Notes under the pieces: model-generated | What the model was told of the DNA's origin: nothing | What the model saw: only the letters and a program-made list of their open reading frames with translations | Databases searched by the model: none | Assembly (NCBI GenBank): GCA_036804525.1 | Contig: DAIRSE010000003.1 | Span: 62,001 to 126,000, forward strand | Source: JBFLVT01 sp036804525 | Lineage (GTDB): Bacteria > Bacillota > Desulfotomaculia > Desulfotomaculales > JASEER01 | Direction of reading: 5' to 3' | DNA length: 64,000 nt | In this document: positions 49,454 through 58,976 of the stretch, piece after piece | How positions within the stretch are numbered: the first letter of the stretch is position 1 | Layout: each line of letters opens with the position of its first letter | Made by a program: the position numbers and the translations under genes

Positions 49454-51719
49454 AATTCCACACCCCCGTTTCAGCCTGCTTGGCAGCCGTCACCATCTCT
49501 GTAATCCTGGTGTCTTCGACATATCTGGCCACTCTCATAAGCTCCTTGTCCTCTCTCATCTCTCGCTGCTCAAGCTCAGCCAACCGCCCCATTATCTCCC
49601 GAAATCTTTCCGCAATCAGGGCATTGGGATCATCCGTCAAGCCTAAGGTAACGCTGCGCTTAATCTTCGACCCTACAATCCGACGCTCGATCTCCTTGAT
49701 CTCGTAATACCCAGCGGCGTTGTACTCAGGGAGATCGACGTAGACGAAATCACCCGCCCGCACACTTGACTCCAAAATCTCCATTGAGCCGAACCCAACA
49801 GGAAAGGCCCGCTCCATAATGGTCTGACGGGCCAACTCTCTCGCCAAGGTGGGATCTTGGATTTTGGTGTCTACGATCCTGTACTCCACCCGGCCATATC
49901 GCCGAATGCTGGCCGCATCTTCATATAGCGCCATCACCGGCCTCTCATACTTAAACCCCCAAAGAAGAGAAGCCCCGTTAGCAGGTTTGTTATCCTCTCT
50001 CCAGATCACAGCAGCCCCATCTTCATCCAAGAGGCAATCAAAACTCCACTCATCATCCTGGTAGAGCTTGCCCATCGTCTGCAAGACCCCATTGACCTTA
50101 ACGGAGATGGCTTTCCAGCTTTTCGGGATCTGATATGTCCTTCTGATGCCATCAGCCGCCCAGGTTTCACTCCTGGCCTCAGAGAGCATCATTCCTCCAA
50201 ACACCCGGACGACATTGGCGATCCGGGAATCCTGACCAAATCTGGCCGTCCCGGCCACCACGTTCTTGTTCGCCCTGGAGAAAGTCACGTCCTTGATGTT
50301 GGCCGACGGCGGGAAGAAGCGCAAGATGTACTCTGCACCGTTCCACTCCACAAACCAACTCCAGCCACCTAACAGTTTAGCGATCTTCTCCGTAGACTCG
50401 AATAAAGACTCATATTTAAAGACAACCTTGGGGATGGTACGGTCACCATCGACCACGACATAAGAGAGGTTGATCGGATACGGGTAATACTTAATCCACA
50501 ATGTTTTCAAGATCTCGATGAGGGACTTGTTGGGCGTGATCAACTGACCCTGTTCGTCCCTCTCTTCTTCAAAAACCTCAACCACCTCGACATCATTGGC
50601 GGCATCGGACATATCCAAGACAGTGACATCCAACTGCCTGCCAATGGTTGACTTCGCCCGGATCGGATTGCCCTTGATCCGGCCCGCGAAATACTCCGAA
50701 TGCTGACCATCAACAAGGTACACCCTGACCTCTGCTCTCTGCACGGCCAGGGCCATCACCTCTGCCGATGGGTTAAGGATAGAGAACCGACACTCACTCG
50801 TTCGATCCCCCGAAGCATGGATGATGTGCAAGCCGGTAACCGGAATGTTCACCCCATTTATCCAGACTTGAGACAGCACTTGCACCACCCTCCAATACAC
50901 CGTATCAAACGCTCCAACATAATCACCAAGCCCCAGAACCGCCCTAAGCCTGGATTCATCCAAAATCCCGACCGCATCATCCGGTAACTGTCTGCCCAAC
51001 CGACGATCCCCGATGGTATCATAAAGGTCCACAGCCTCATCAACTGCCGCCCTCATTCCTTTTGCGACCGAATCATCCAAAACCAGAGCCTCATCGATCA
51101 CCTGCGCGATCTTCTTAGAGAGGTCATCCAAGAGATCCACCAGATCTCCCGCCTGCCTTACCAGAACCAGGGATGTAATCAATTGATCAATCAAAGCAAC
51201 TGGATCATCGATTAACTTACCGAACCGAGCTTGTAACACGTCCAATAAGGCCGCTGCTTCCTCCTGTAAGGTGCCTATACGCATAGCGGTGGACTCAGAT
51301 ACCAAAGTGTCATCTGCAAGGGCTTTGAAGAAAGCCGCCATTACATCATCCGATGTGGACAGCATTTCACCCAAAACCCTGGCGGCCTTGGCACGAACCT
51401 CATCACTAATCGTTGCGGCATCCTCGGCAAGCATCCCAACCCTAAGTTGGGTTAAGATGTCCACCACATCCAAAGCATCATCAACTTGATGAAGCAAGCC
51501 GATCCGCGTCACCAATTCATCGGTCAAAGACACCAGATCCGCTGTCTCTATTCCCACCTGCGCTTTAATGGCATCGATAAGGCTTACAACCTCGGCCTGC
51601 GCTCCTTTAACGGCAGAAGCCAAGAGATCACTGAGGTTTACGGTGTCGGCAGCAGATTGGGCATACTCAGTAACATCGAACTTGCCCTGATCGAAATAAC
51701 TAACATCGAACTGCGCCAC
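49416..51719 (-). CDS. Phage tail hub/baseplate-like protein with repetitive N-terminal domain
   Basis: 767 residues, GTG start. Residues about 20-250 are a run of degenerate Asp/Leu-rich repeats (VSLIDAIKAQ, VSLTDELVTR, DVVDILTQLR, TISDEVRAKA, ALLDVLQARF, DLLDDLSKKI). The rest resembles XkdQ/gpD-type hub domains (EYFAGRIKGNPIRAKSTIGR, TPNKSLIEILKTLW). It should form the tail tip below the tape measure. Confidence 0.75.
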   Translation of the reverse strand: MAQFDVSYFDQGKFDVTEYAQSAADTVNLSDLLASAVKGAQAEVVSLIDAIKAQVGIETADLVSLTDELVTRIGLLHQVDDALDVVDILTQLRVGMLAEDAATISDEVRAKAARVLGEMLSTSDDVMAAFFKALADDTLVSESTAMRIGTLQEEAAALLDVLQARFGKLIDDPVALIDQLITSLVLVRQAGDLVDLLDDLSKKIAQVIDEALVLDDSVAKGMRAAVDEAVDLYDTIGDRRLGRQLPDDAVGILDESRLRAVLGLGDYVGAFDTVYWRVVQVLSQVWINGVNIPVTGLHIIHASGDRTSECRFSILNPSAEVMALAVQRAEVRVYLVDGQHSEYFAGRIKGNPIRAKSTIGRQLDVTVLDMSDAANDVEVVEVFEEERDEQGQLITPNKSLIEILKTLWIKYYPYPINLSYVVVDGDRTIPKVVFKYESLFESTEKIAKLLGGWSWFVEWNGAEYILRFFPPSANIKDVTFSRANKNVVAGTARFGQDSRIANVVRVFGGMMLSEARSETWAADGIRRTYQIPKSWKAISVKVNGVLQTMGKLYQDDEWSFDCLLDEDGAAVIWREDNKPANGASLLWGFKYERPVMALYEDAASIRRYGRVEYRIVDTKIQDPTLARELARQTIMERAFPVGFGSMEILESSVRAGDFVYVDLPEYNAAGYYEIKEIERRIVGSKIKRSVTLGLTDDPNALIAERFREIMGRLAELEQREMREDKELMRVARYVEDTRITEMVTAAKQAETGVWNFDAARFGYSEFA

Positions 51720-51737
51720 ACCACCACCCCCGACCTA

Positions 51738-52199
51738 CTAACCAATCGTATACGTCCAAGTAAGCTCCAGCGTGTCATTGGCCCCTTTGTTGATCGCCGC
51801 AAAGGTAACCCTGCTATACAAGCTGCCCCCCGAAGAAGCATTGAGAATGCCCGCCTCAGTGATGGCACCGGTACCGTTCCCGGCCCCGAATGACCCGATC
51901 ATCGTGACCACGTTGTTGCTCCTGGTCTTGCTTGAGAAGGCAACGCGAGTGCCGACCTCGGCCTGAAGGGCCGTATCCCCGACTACCGGAGTCGTGGTAC
52001 CGGTTCCAATTGCCATATGTGACGGTTTGGCGATTGAAGGAGTAGCCAAAAGCTGATCCGCAATCCCATACTTGCCATTGTCAACGACTAGATTAGCAAC
52101 CGCCCTGAGCTGCTTTTTGACTCTGCCCTTCTTATCCCGGAGAACAATGTCAACGACTCCCCGGACGAAGCTCTCTGACGCAAACATCTCCTGGGCCAC
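51738..52199 (-). CDS. Tail fibre-like protein, paralogue of 48992-49453
   Basis: GTG at 52199 (VAQEMFASESFVRG), nine bases after GGGAG, is preferred; the longer start lies inside a hairpin GGCCCGCCGG/CCGGTCGGGCC (52233-52257). MAIGTGTTTPVVGDTALQAE and SLYSRVTFAAI match the fibre theme of its paralogue. Sits between tape measure and hub. Confidence 0.65.
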   Translation of the reverse strand: MAQEMFASESFVRGVVDIVLRDKKGRVKKQLRAVANLVVDNGKYGIADQLLATPSIAKPSHMAIGTGTTTPVVGDTALQAEVGTRVAFSSKTRSNNVVTMIGSFGAGNGTGAITEAGILNASSGGSLYSRVTFAAINKGANDTLELTWTYTIG

Positions 52200-52327
52200 A
52201 AACACTCTCTCCCTTCTTGCCGGAAATGAGAAGGCCCGCCGGTTCATCCGGTCGGGCCTGATCTCCTCTTATGAGTCTGATTCTTACGCTGCTCGTGATT
52301 CGCATCTTGTCATTGACCGCCCCCATA

Positions 52328-55300
52328 TCACTTGCCGAACCTCCTCAACACTCTGAGGATTTTGTTTCCCGCCTCGGTGCCATCCTGGAAGATGTTATCA
52401 TGGACATCCACCTGGACAATGGTGCCCGACACCTGAGAACCTGTAGCTAAAGCAGGTACGGCAAACTGACCGGTCGGCACCATCGCCTCGCCAACAATGC
52501 GGGCTATCCTCTCCAAATCCGGCAAACTGGACTCGATCCCCTTGATGAAAGAAGCCATCATGTTCGGCCCCCAATCCTCGACGAACCGACCCGGCCCTTT
52601 CTCGGTCGGAGACTCAAACCCAAGATAGGCATCAATGGCAGCGGCAATGTCTTGTAAAGCGTCAATTAAAGCCCCATACTTGCTTTCGATGCCTGCGATG
52701 AATGAGGACATCAAATTACGACCCCAGCTATAAGCCGACGCCTGCTGATCCTCAAAGGTCTGCTTGACTGCGTTAAGGTGCCCTTGGACAGTGGTTCTGA
52801 TCACTGACCATTGTGTGGAAGTAACCGCCTGCAAGATCCCTAACTGCGTTTTGGTCTGTCCGACAATGTTCGTCAATGTGGCCTGGTTACTGGTCTGCAT
52901 CTGCGCCCCGGTCTGCTTTTGGGTGGTCGCTATCATGGTCATCGCCCCGGTAGCATCCATTTGAACACTACCCCAGACCTCTTGGTTTTTCTTTTTCAAC
53001 TCTTCTTCAAGCTCGGTGATCCGCCTCGTCAACTGCTCAATCTCCGCGCTTGCCCTTTCCCGGATCTCTGCCGAATTTCTTTCCCATTCAGCTTTATACT
53101 CCTGGAGTTTGGCGGCAGTCTGATCCTTTAGCGCCTGGATCTGGGCTTCCACTTCCGGCCAGAGGTAAGCCATCTGATCCGCAGCCGTCTGATTGGCAAG
53201 TTGCCACTTCTGCTCCCAAAGAGCCTGGAACTCAGCCAGCTCCTCGTCCGTCATTTGTGTTAAGGATAAAATCTGCCCTGCGGCGGCAGGTCCCATCTCT
53301 TCAAGCTCTCGCAGAAGTTTCTCACTGATGCCCCGGCCAGCCAACTCTTCCAAACCATCTCTCCACTGCTGGAGAGCATTAACCTGGCCCTGCAACTGGC
53401 CGATCAATTGCTTGCTGCTCATCGCTATCATTTCAGGGACAGTCTCAAACAGGCCGACCCAGTCGTAAATGGCTGCTGCCCGATCATCGACCTGCCGTTT
53501 GTATTCGTCCGTCAGCCGCTTCTCTTCGTCGGCAAGCTCCTGATTGATGTCTCGAACTTGATCTAGGTAGTCTTTACGGGCCTGAGCCAAATCAAAAGCC
53601 ATCTGCTCCTCGACATCCCGAAGCTGATCCTTGTAATCATCAAGCTCGGCCTTGATTTCCTTGATGGCTTTCTTCTGCTCCTCGAAAGACCTGTTTGCCT
53701 CATCGACCTCGGCAGCCAATTCAGCCAAGGCTTTCTCTTCCTGCCTGAGAGTAACGAGGTAATCCTGGGCCTCAGCCGATGTTTCGCCATAGACCCTGAC
53801 CGCAGCCTCATAAGCCCTTGTGGCCTTACTTACCCTGGATGCCTGCTCGACCTGGGCCGCAGCCAGATAAGCCATCTTGCGCTGGTATCTCTCAACTTCA
53901 CTTCCAGCAACATCAAGAACAGCCATATCCCTTTCAAACTCGGCTCGAAGGACATCCATCCCCTTGCCGAAATCCGTCATCGCCTGTCCGGCTTGCTCGA
54001 ACTCCTTGCCCAACTCAACTAGGGCTTTCTTTTCCTGGAGCAACTGCAACTCCAAAGCCCTGGATTCCTCAGCGTTCACTCCCTTTGCCGCCACCATCTG
54101 CTGGTAGGCTTCCGTAACCTTGGCGATCCTGGCCTCAAGCTCGGCCTTTGCCGCAGTCAAGTATTCAGCCTGGACTGCGGCCTTTTGTTCAGCTGTAGCA
54201 TTTTCGCCTAACTGTGCCAGCGCCAATTCATACTTGGCCCTGATCACATCCAAGCCATGCCCCAGATCCACCAAAGCGTCATTTGCGGCCTTGGCCTGTT
54301 TGCCAGTATCTCCGAATAAGCTGGACATGTCGCCGTCCTCGAACTCGTCCAACTCATCCCCCAAATTGCTCAGCGTCCCCGCCAGAGCCGTCATTTGCTC
54401 CGATGCCCCTTCTTTGAAATGCAAGGATTCCTGGAGCTTCCTGATCTCGGCATTAAACTTAGCAATCTCAGCCTGTCGCTCCTTGCCATACAACTCTTCC
54501 AGGAGTTGTTCATTGCGGCGTAGCTGTTCTTCCATGTCAGCAACCAAGCTCTCGTCACCGATGGCCCTTCCAAACTTCAATAACCCCCTCTGAAAAGCCA
54601 TCACGCCACGAGTCATCTTCTCAAAGAACTTGCCCTGGATTGAATAAGCCTTGGACTCTGACTCAATAGCCTTAATCCGTTGCCTCGTCTGCTCGATCTT
54701 GTGCAGCGTCATTTCATCCTCGGCCTTGATGCTTGCTTCCAACGCCGCCTGCTCTGCTTGGAGCTTGATCTGGAGACTGTCAACCTCAACTCCTATTGCT
54801 TTCCGGGTGTCCTTGGCATTCCTGATCCGAGCCACGGCTTCTTCCCCGATAGCTCCGGCCAGGATCTTTTCAATCTCGGTTATTCTCATCTTGACCTTCT
54901 CGGATTCGACCGCCGAAAACCTCTCATCTCTCATCCGGTCTTTGAGGACAGCATACTCTTCACCCAGTTGCTCCAACGCCCCGATCCCGGTCTGGTAAGT
55001 ATCGATCTGGGCTTCGTGGGCATCTTTCTCGGCTTTCAACTGCGCAATCCGGGCCGCCGTGGAATCCGCAGCCTCTTCCTGGGCCTGCTTGTACTTCTGC
55101 CACGCTGGAATCCCAACTGCCAAAGCCGCCGACAATGCCAACAGCGCCCACCCCACCGGCCCAATGGAAGCAGCCGTGGTCTGAAAGGCAGTACGCACAG
55201 CGATCAAAGCCACTCTCATCTGGGCCATCCCGGCCACGATATTCGGGATGTACCCAATAACCAACAGCAACGGCCCCGCCAAAAGCAAAAGGCCGGTGCC

Positions 55301-56524
55301 CAATGCGGCAGTAACGGCCACAATCTTCTGTGTCTCGGTGCTCAAGCTGTTATACCAAGACAGTAGCTTGGTCAACTGATCAGCGAACCACCGGATGGTC
55401 GGCTCCAGCTTTTCCCCAAAAGCAATCGCAACGCCTTCTGCGGCAGATGACAACTGCACCATCGTCCCCTTGAGGTTGTCCAACTGCTGTTTAGCGATCC
55501 TTTCAGCCGTACCTCCGGATAATTCCATCATCTTCGCCATCCGACCGAAAGCCTCTGACCCACCCTCAACCAAGGCCATCATTCCGGTCACGGCCTCAAT
55601 GCCGAAGATCTTGGAGAAAGACGCCGCCTTTTGAGCCTGCGTCCACCCCTCAGTCCCTTCCTGAAGCCGACGAAGGATCTCCACCATCGGGAGCATCTTG
55701 CCCTGGGCGTCGATTGTGACCAGGCCCATCTTTTCCATTTCAGCGCGGGCCATCCTGGGCGGTTTCACAAGCCGCAGCAACGCCATTCGGAGCGTAGTAC
55801 CCGCCTGGCTGCCTTTGATGCCCGCATTGCCCATCAAGCCAACAGCCGCCGCCGTCTCTTCCAAGGAGATCCCCAACGTCCGGGCCACAGGAGCAACATA
55901 CTTCATCGACTCCCCGAGATCCATTAAAGCCACGTTGGTCGATACCTGGGCCTGGGTAAGAACGTCAGCCACCCTCCCGGATTCCTTTGCCGCCAATCCA
56001 AACCCCATCAGCACGCTGGATACGATGTCGGCAGTGTTCGCCAAATCCTCGGCTCCTGCGGCTGCGGCATCCAAAAGCCCCGGCATCGCAGCAATGATCT
56101 CGCTGGTCTTAAACCCCGACTGCGCCAAGAACTGCATAGCGTCAGAAGCTTGTTTGGCTGAATAAACGGTGGTAGCCCCCAGCCTCTTAGCCTCATCCCT
56201 CAACTTTTTCAATTCGACCTGGGTGGCCTGGGCCAGCGACCCGACACGGCTGACCGAATAGCCGAAATCCATCGCCACTTTGGTCATATACCCCAAACCA
56301 GCACCCGCTACAACACCAGCCGCAGTCATTTTCATCCCGACTGCCCGAAGAGACTCGGATACCTGCGTAAATGCCTTGGTAGCCGACTTCGATGCTTCTT
56401 CAGTGAGCTTCTGAACTGAGGCGGCTCCTCTTCTCAACTCAGCCTCTGCCGCCGCCACATCAGTTTTTAGCTTAGCAAGACTAATCCTGAACTCGGAATA
56501 AATGCTCCCCAACTTCTCAGACAT
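52328..56524 (-). CDS. Phage tail tape measure protein
   Basis: From ATG 56524 (MSEKLGSIYSEFRISLAKLK) 1398 residues. An N-terminal TP901-type tape-measure core (KEAAALGATTVYSAKQASDA-like RLGATTVYSAKQASDAMQFL, MGNAGIKGSQAGTTLRMAL), one or two membrane segments (TAALGTGLLLLAGPLLLVIG), long coiled coils (about 640-1130), and a C-terminal GFESPTEKGPGRFVEDWG motif. It fixes tail length, roughly 0.2 micrometre by the usual 0.15 nm per residue. Confidence 0.93.
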   Translation of the reverse strand: MSEKLGSIYSEFRISLAKLKTDVAAAEAELRRGAASVQKLTEEASKSATKAFTQVSESLRAVGMKMTAAGVVAGAGLGYMTKVAMDFGYSVSRVGSLAQATQVELKKLRDEAKRLGATTVYSAKQASDAMQFLAQSGFKTSEIIAAMPGLLDAAAAGAEDLANTADIVSSVLMGFGLAAKESGRVADVLTQAQVSTNVALMDLGESMKYVAPVARTLGISLEETAAAVGLMGNAGIKGSQAGTTLRMALLRLVKPPRMARAEMEKMGLVTIDAQGKMLPMVEILRRLQEGTEGWTQAQKAASFSKIFGIEAVTGMMALVEGGSEAFGRMAKMMELSGGTAERIAKQQLDNLKGTMVQLSSAAEGVAIAFGEKLEPTIRWFADQLTKLLSWYNSLSTETQKIVAVTAALGTGLLLLAGPLLLVIGYIPNIVAGMAQMRVALIAVRTAFQTTAASIGPVGWALLALSAALAVGIPAWQKYKQAQEEAADSTAARIAQLKAEKDAHEAQIDTYQTGIGALEQLGEEYAVLKDRMRDERFSAVESEKVKMRITEIEKILAGAIGEEAVARIRNAKDTRKAIGVEVDSLQIKLQAEQAALEASIKAEDEMTLHKIEQTRQRIKAIESESKAYSIQGKFFEKMTRGVMAFQRGLLKFGRAIGDESLVADMEEQLRRNEQLLEELYGKERQAEIAKFNAEIRKLQESLHFKEGASEQMTALAGTLSNLGDELDEFEDGDMSSLFGDTGKQAKAANDALVDLGHGLDVIRAKYELALAQLGENATAEQKAAVQAEYLTAAKAELEARIAKVTEAYQQMVAAKGVNAEESRALELQLLQEKKALVELGKEFEQAGQAMTDFGKGMDVLRAEFERDMAVLDVAGSEVERYQRKMAYLAAAQVEQASRVSKATRAYEAAVRVYGETSAEAQDYLVTLRQEEKALAELAAEVDEANRSFEEQKKAIKEIKAELDDYKDQLRDVEEQMAFDLAQARKDYLDQVRDINQELADEEKRLTDEYKRQVDDRAAAIYDWVGLFETVPEMIAMSSKQLIGQLQGQVNALQQWRDGLEELAGRGISEKLLRELEEMGPAAAGQILSLTQMTDEELAEFQALWEQKWQLANQTAADQMAYLWPEVEAQIQALKDQTAAKLQEYKAEWERNSAEIRERASAEIEQLTRRITELEEELKKKNQEVWGSVQMDATGAMTMIATTQKQTGAQMQTSNQATLTNIVGQTKTQLGILQAVTSTQWSVIRTTVQGHLNAVKQTFEDQQASAYSWGRNLMSSFIAGIESKYGALIDALQDIAAAIDAYLGFESPTEKGPGRFVEDWGPNMMASFIKGIESSLPDLERIARIVGEAMVPTGQFAVPALATGSQVSGTIVQVDVHDNIFQDGTEAGNKILRVLRRFGK

Positions 56525-56589
56525 CCGACCACCCCCAGACAACAAACAGACAACAAAAAAGGGAACTTCCGCTCCCCTGGCAATCGTGG

Positions 56590-56629
56590 TATAATTTCCC
56601 CTCAAACAGCACGCTAAGGAGGTGACAAT
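56590..56629 (+). promoter_or_regulatory. Promoter and ribosome site of the moron lipoprotein
   Basis: Extended -10 TGGTATAAT (TATAAT at 56590-56595) with a weak -35 TTCCGC 17 bp upstream, then AAGGAGGTGA just before the ATG. Points opposite to all surrounding phage genes. Confidence 0.65.
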
Positions 56630-57043
56630 ATGCGACTATGGATCATCCTCTTGATCCTGCTTCTAGGGGTTAGCAGCGGCCTTCTAGGGTGCTCTTCCGG
56701 GCCTGCCTCAACCCCCACAAGCACGACCACCCCGACCCAGATAAAAGGATCGGACTGCGCCAGATACCTCAAAGTGATCGAACTGCGGAAAGAAGAAGGT
56801 ACAAATAACCTCTATGGCCGAGTGCAAAACATCTCCACGCAACGCATTGACGGCGGCTTCCTGATTGTCTACCTGCTGGATGCCAATAATCAACCAATCG
56901 CCGACACCATCTTCCCGATCCCCGAACTGGAGCCGAACTACATCAAAGAATACACAATGCCGACCACTTGCGGCTCACCGCCCGAATGGACGGGTGAGGT
57001 GGGCTGGGAGTGGGACTATCTTGATTTGCCAGCATCCCAATAG
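56630..57043 (+). CDS. Prophage-encoded lipoprotein (moron)
   Basis: 137 residues. Signal peptide MRLWIILLILLLGVSSGLLG with lipobox LLGC (Cys21), a Thr/Pro-rich linker (ASTPTSTTTPTQ) and a small beta domain like FxLYD domains (LYGRVQNISTQRIDGGFLIV, YLLDANNQPIADTIFPIPEL). Own promoter and terminator, opposite strand, between tail chaperone and tape measure: a lysogenic conversion or superinfection-exclusion gene by context. Confidence 0.85.
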   Translation: MRLWIILLILLLGVSSGLLGCSSGPASTPTSTTTPTQIKGSDCARYLKVIELRKEEGTNNLYGRVQNISTQRIDGGFLIVYLLDANNQPIADTIFPIPELEPNYIKEYTMPTTCGSPPEWTGEVGWEWDYLDLPASQ

Positions 57044-57045
57044 AC

Positions 57046-57075
57046 AAAAAGAGGCGCAATTGCTGCGCCTCTTTT
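57046..57075. terminator. Bidirectional terminator
   Basis: AAAAAGAGGCGCA-N5-TGCGCCTCTTTT: strong stem with A-run and T-run, placed after the lipoprotein stop (plus) and at the tail chaperone extension stop (minus). Confidence 0.85.
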
Positions 57076-57301
57076 ATTGTCTTGGCGGTCTAGGCGGGAG
57101 AGGCAACGTCCACTCCTGCCCCTTGCCTTGGCCCTGTCCTCCATCCCGATCTGCCTCTTGTTTAATCTGCGAATACTTGACAGCAGCAGCGATATCCAGA
57201 GCATAAGCCGTGGTATCCTCAATCCCTGGCAAAAAATCACTAGGACGACAACCCCACGTCTTTGCTGCCAGAATCAGTCCCAGAAACCCCGGCCCCCGCA
57301 C
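57074..57301 (-). CDS. Tail assembly chaperone C-terminal extension, probably made by frameshifting
   Basis: Open in the +1 frame relative to the 153-residue chaperone gene, overlapping its last 62 bp and lying between tail tube and tape measure, the place of lambda gpG/gpT-type pairs. GFLGLILAAKTWGCRPSDFL and AAAVKYSQIKQEADRDGGQG. The nominal GTG start has no ribosome site. Slip candidates in the parent frame are CCC TTT C and GGG G. Confidence 0.65.
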   Translation of the reverse strand: MRGPGFLGLILAAKTWGCRPSDFLPGIEDTTAYALDIAAAVKYSQIKQEADRDGGQGQGKGQEWTLPLPPRPPRQ

Positions 57302-57701
57302 GAAAGGGCAGCAACTCTCTCTGCTCCCCCATTGCCCAATTAAAAATCTCCATTTTTTGCTGAAAGGTCATTGGGAGAACCTTCTGGATGTCCTTGAAAG
57401 CAGGCTCAATAAGGGATGCCTCGGCCACCGCATCCAGCACCCTCTCCATCGACTCCCACCCGCCGTCCTCGGCTTGCCCCACTGTTTCCTTAACCTTTGC
57501 CTCAACCTTTTGCTTATCATCGATAACCCCCATAAACTCGTTGGGAGCAAAACCGACCTTCTTCAATAAAGCAATCAGATCCGGCCTTCTCACCCTGACC
57601 TTAATCTTGCCCCCCGGCTCCCAATCCGGGATATCGATAACCGTGCCGGAAGCCCGCTGCTTAATCTCCTGAATGGTGATCACCTTATCAGCCACGTCCA
57701 A
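57240..57701 (-). CDS. Tail assembly chaperone
   Basis: 153 residues (TTG 57701 or GTG 57695): MDVADKVITIQEIKQRASGT, VRVRRPDLIALLKKVGFAPN, helical C-terminus. Gene order tube-chaperone-extension-tape measure is the family hallmark. It should guide polymerisation of tube around the tape measure. Confidence 0.75.
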   Translation of the reverse strand: MDVADKVITIQEIKQRASGTVIDIPDWEPGGKIKVRVRRPDLIALLKKVGFAPNEFMGVIDDKQKVEAKVKETVGQAEDGGWESMERVLDAVAEASLIEPAFKDIQKVLPMTFQQKMEIFNWAMGEQRELLPFRAGAGVSGTDSGSKDVGLSS

Positions 57702-57714
57702 TTCTATACCCCCA

Positions 57715-58320
57715 TTATCCTGCCGATGCTGGCAGGGAATTTACGAACTCAGTGTTATACGGCCCATCCGATCCCCCAGGATGGTTCCGGGCCTTAATGG
57801 TGTATGACAGATCCACGAATTTCCCTTGCGCCACGCCAATGTCTCCTGGGATGGCACGGCAAAAAGGGAAGGTAAATCGAATATAACCCTCTTGCTGCCC
57901 TGTGCCATTAAAATGCCGGACAAACAACTGAAGCCGGAAAAACTTCTGCTGTGTTATCTGGGTACCCAAAGTTGGTGACCGCCATCCGATAGCATCTGCC
58001 CCAGACTCTGTACTCTGGGTGATCAAATTGCCTTTCAGCATGATGTCCTGGGCCGGGAGATCCAGGCGGGCATTTTTAAGCTCCAAATCCACTCCCAAAA
58101 GCGTGTCATCTTCCTCCTCGAAAGCAATCACGCCGCCCCCGTCAACCTTTGTGACTTCTTCCTCTCCTTGCTCGATGAGCATCTTGATCCCAATCTCCTG
58201 CGGGACATCGATCCAATACTCCTCAGCCCCGATAATAGGGTTTCCCTGAGCATCCAAAGGCAGGATGACGGCCCCCCGGCACCCAAACAAGATCCCTTTC
58301 TTGGTCTGAATGATCGGCAT
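57715..58320 (-). CDS. Tail tube-like protein, second copy
   Basis: 201 residues: MPIIQTKKGILFGCRGAVIL, IDVPQEIGIKMLIEQGEEEV, VGVDLELKNARLDLPAQDIM-like GVDLELKNARLDLPAQDIML and GYIRFTFPFCRAIPGD. It aligns along its length with the next gene. Two adjacent tube-like genes suggest one main tube and one minor or specialised tube subunit. Confidence 0.75.
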   Translation of the reverse strand: MPIIQTKKGILFGCRGAVILPLDAQGNPIIGAEEYWIDVPQEIGIKMLIEQGEEEVTKVDGGGVIAFEEEDDTLLGVDLELKNARLDLPAQDIMLKGNLITQSTESGADAIGWRSPTLGTQITQQKFFRLQLFVRHFNGTGQQEGYIRFTFPFCRAIPGDIGVAQGKFVDLSYTIKARNHPGGSDGPYNTEFVNSLPASAG

Positions 58321-58356
58321 AGGGCCGTCACCTCTCCTTCCTTGACAATTAGCAAC

Positions 58357-58944
58357 TTAGCCTGTCGCTTCGGGCGGCAGGGTAGACACGAACTGCGGCA
58401 CCCAAGCCGGGCCAACAACACTTGGATTTTCCCGACCTTTAATGACTACGCCCGGAGTGGCAAAGCTCTGGTCAGCATGCTCAAAATCACCCATCGACGC
58501 TTTACAGAACCCCAAAGTGTGCTTGATGTACCCGTCCAGCGTGCCGGTTGCGTCATAATTCTGGGCATACAATTCAACCTTGAACCTCGGACTGCTGGTT
58601 TGCTGCTCAGCGACCGTGGGCGGTGTCCATCCCACCGTATCACCGCCATCAGTAATCAGAGAGCCCCCCAGCATTAGCTGCTGCGCCTCGAAATTGAACC
58701 GGGCATCGGTAAAGTCCAGATCCATCCCGATAACAACATCCGGCTCTTCAATCTTGCAGAGAACCCTGTCGCCACCCCGATGAGTTGCACTCTCACCCTC
58801 TTCAACCGACGCCGAAAAACCCACCTTGGTCGGCGTGTTCACCCAGATTTTCGTCGGAACGGCAGGTGTAGTGCCATCGGCATTGAGTTGAGTGATCAGC
58901 ATCCCTAGCACGCCATAGATATAACCCTTCTTGGCCTGGGCCAT
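58357..58944 (-). CDS. Major tail tube protein
   Basis: 195 residues: MAQAKKGYIYGVLGMLITQL, VNTPTKVGFSASVEEGESAT, GMDLDFTDARFNFEAQQLML, GYIKHTLGFCKASMGDFEHA. The last two segments match the paralogue at 57715-58320. Position after tail terminator genes fits a siphovirus tube. Confidence 0.75.
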   Translation of the reverse strand: MAQAKKGYIYGVLGMLITQLNADGTTPAVPTKIWVNTPTKVGFSASVEEGESATHRGGDRVLCKIEEPDVVIGMDLDFTDARFNFEAQQLMLGGSLITDGGDTVGWTPPTVAEQQTSSPRFKVELYAQNYDATGTLDGYIKHTLGFCKASMGDFEHADQSFATPGVVIKGRENPSVVGPAWVPQFVSTLPPEATG

Positions 58945-58976
58945 GGATTATCCCCCCTTATTCCTGATTACCCGCC

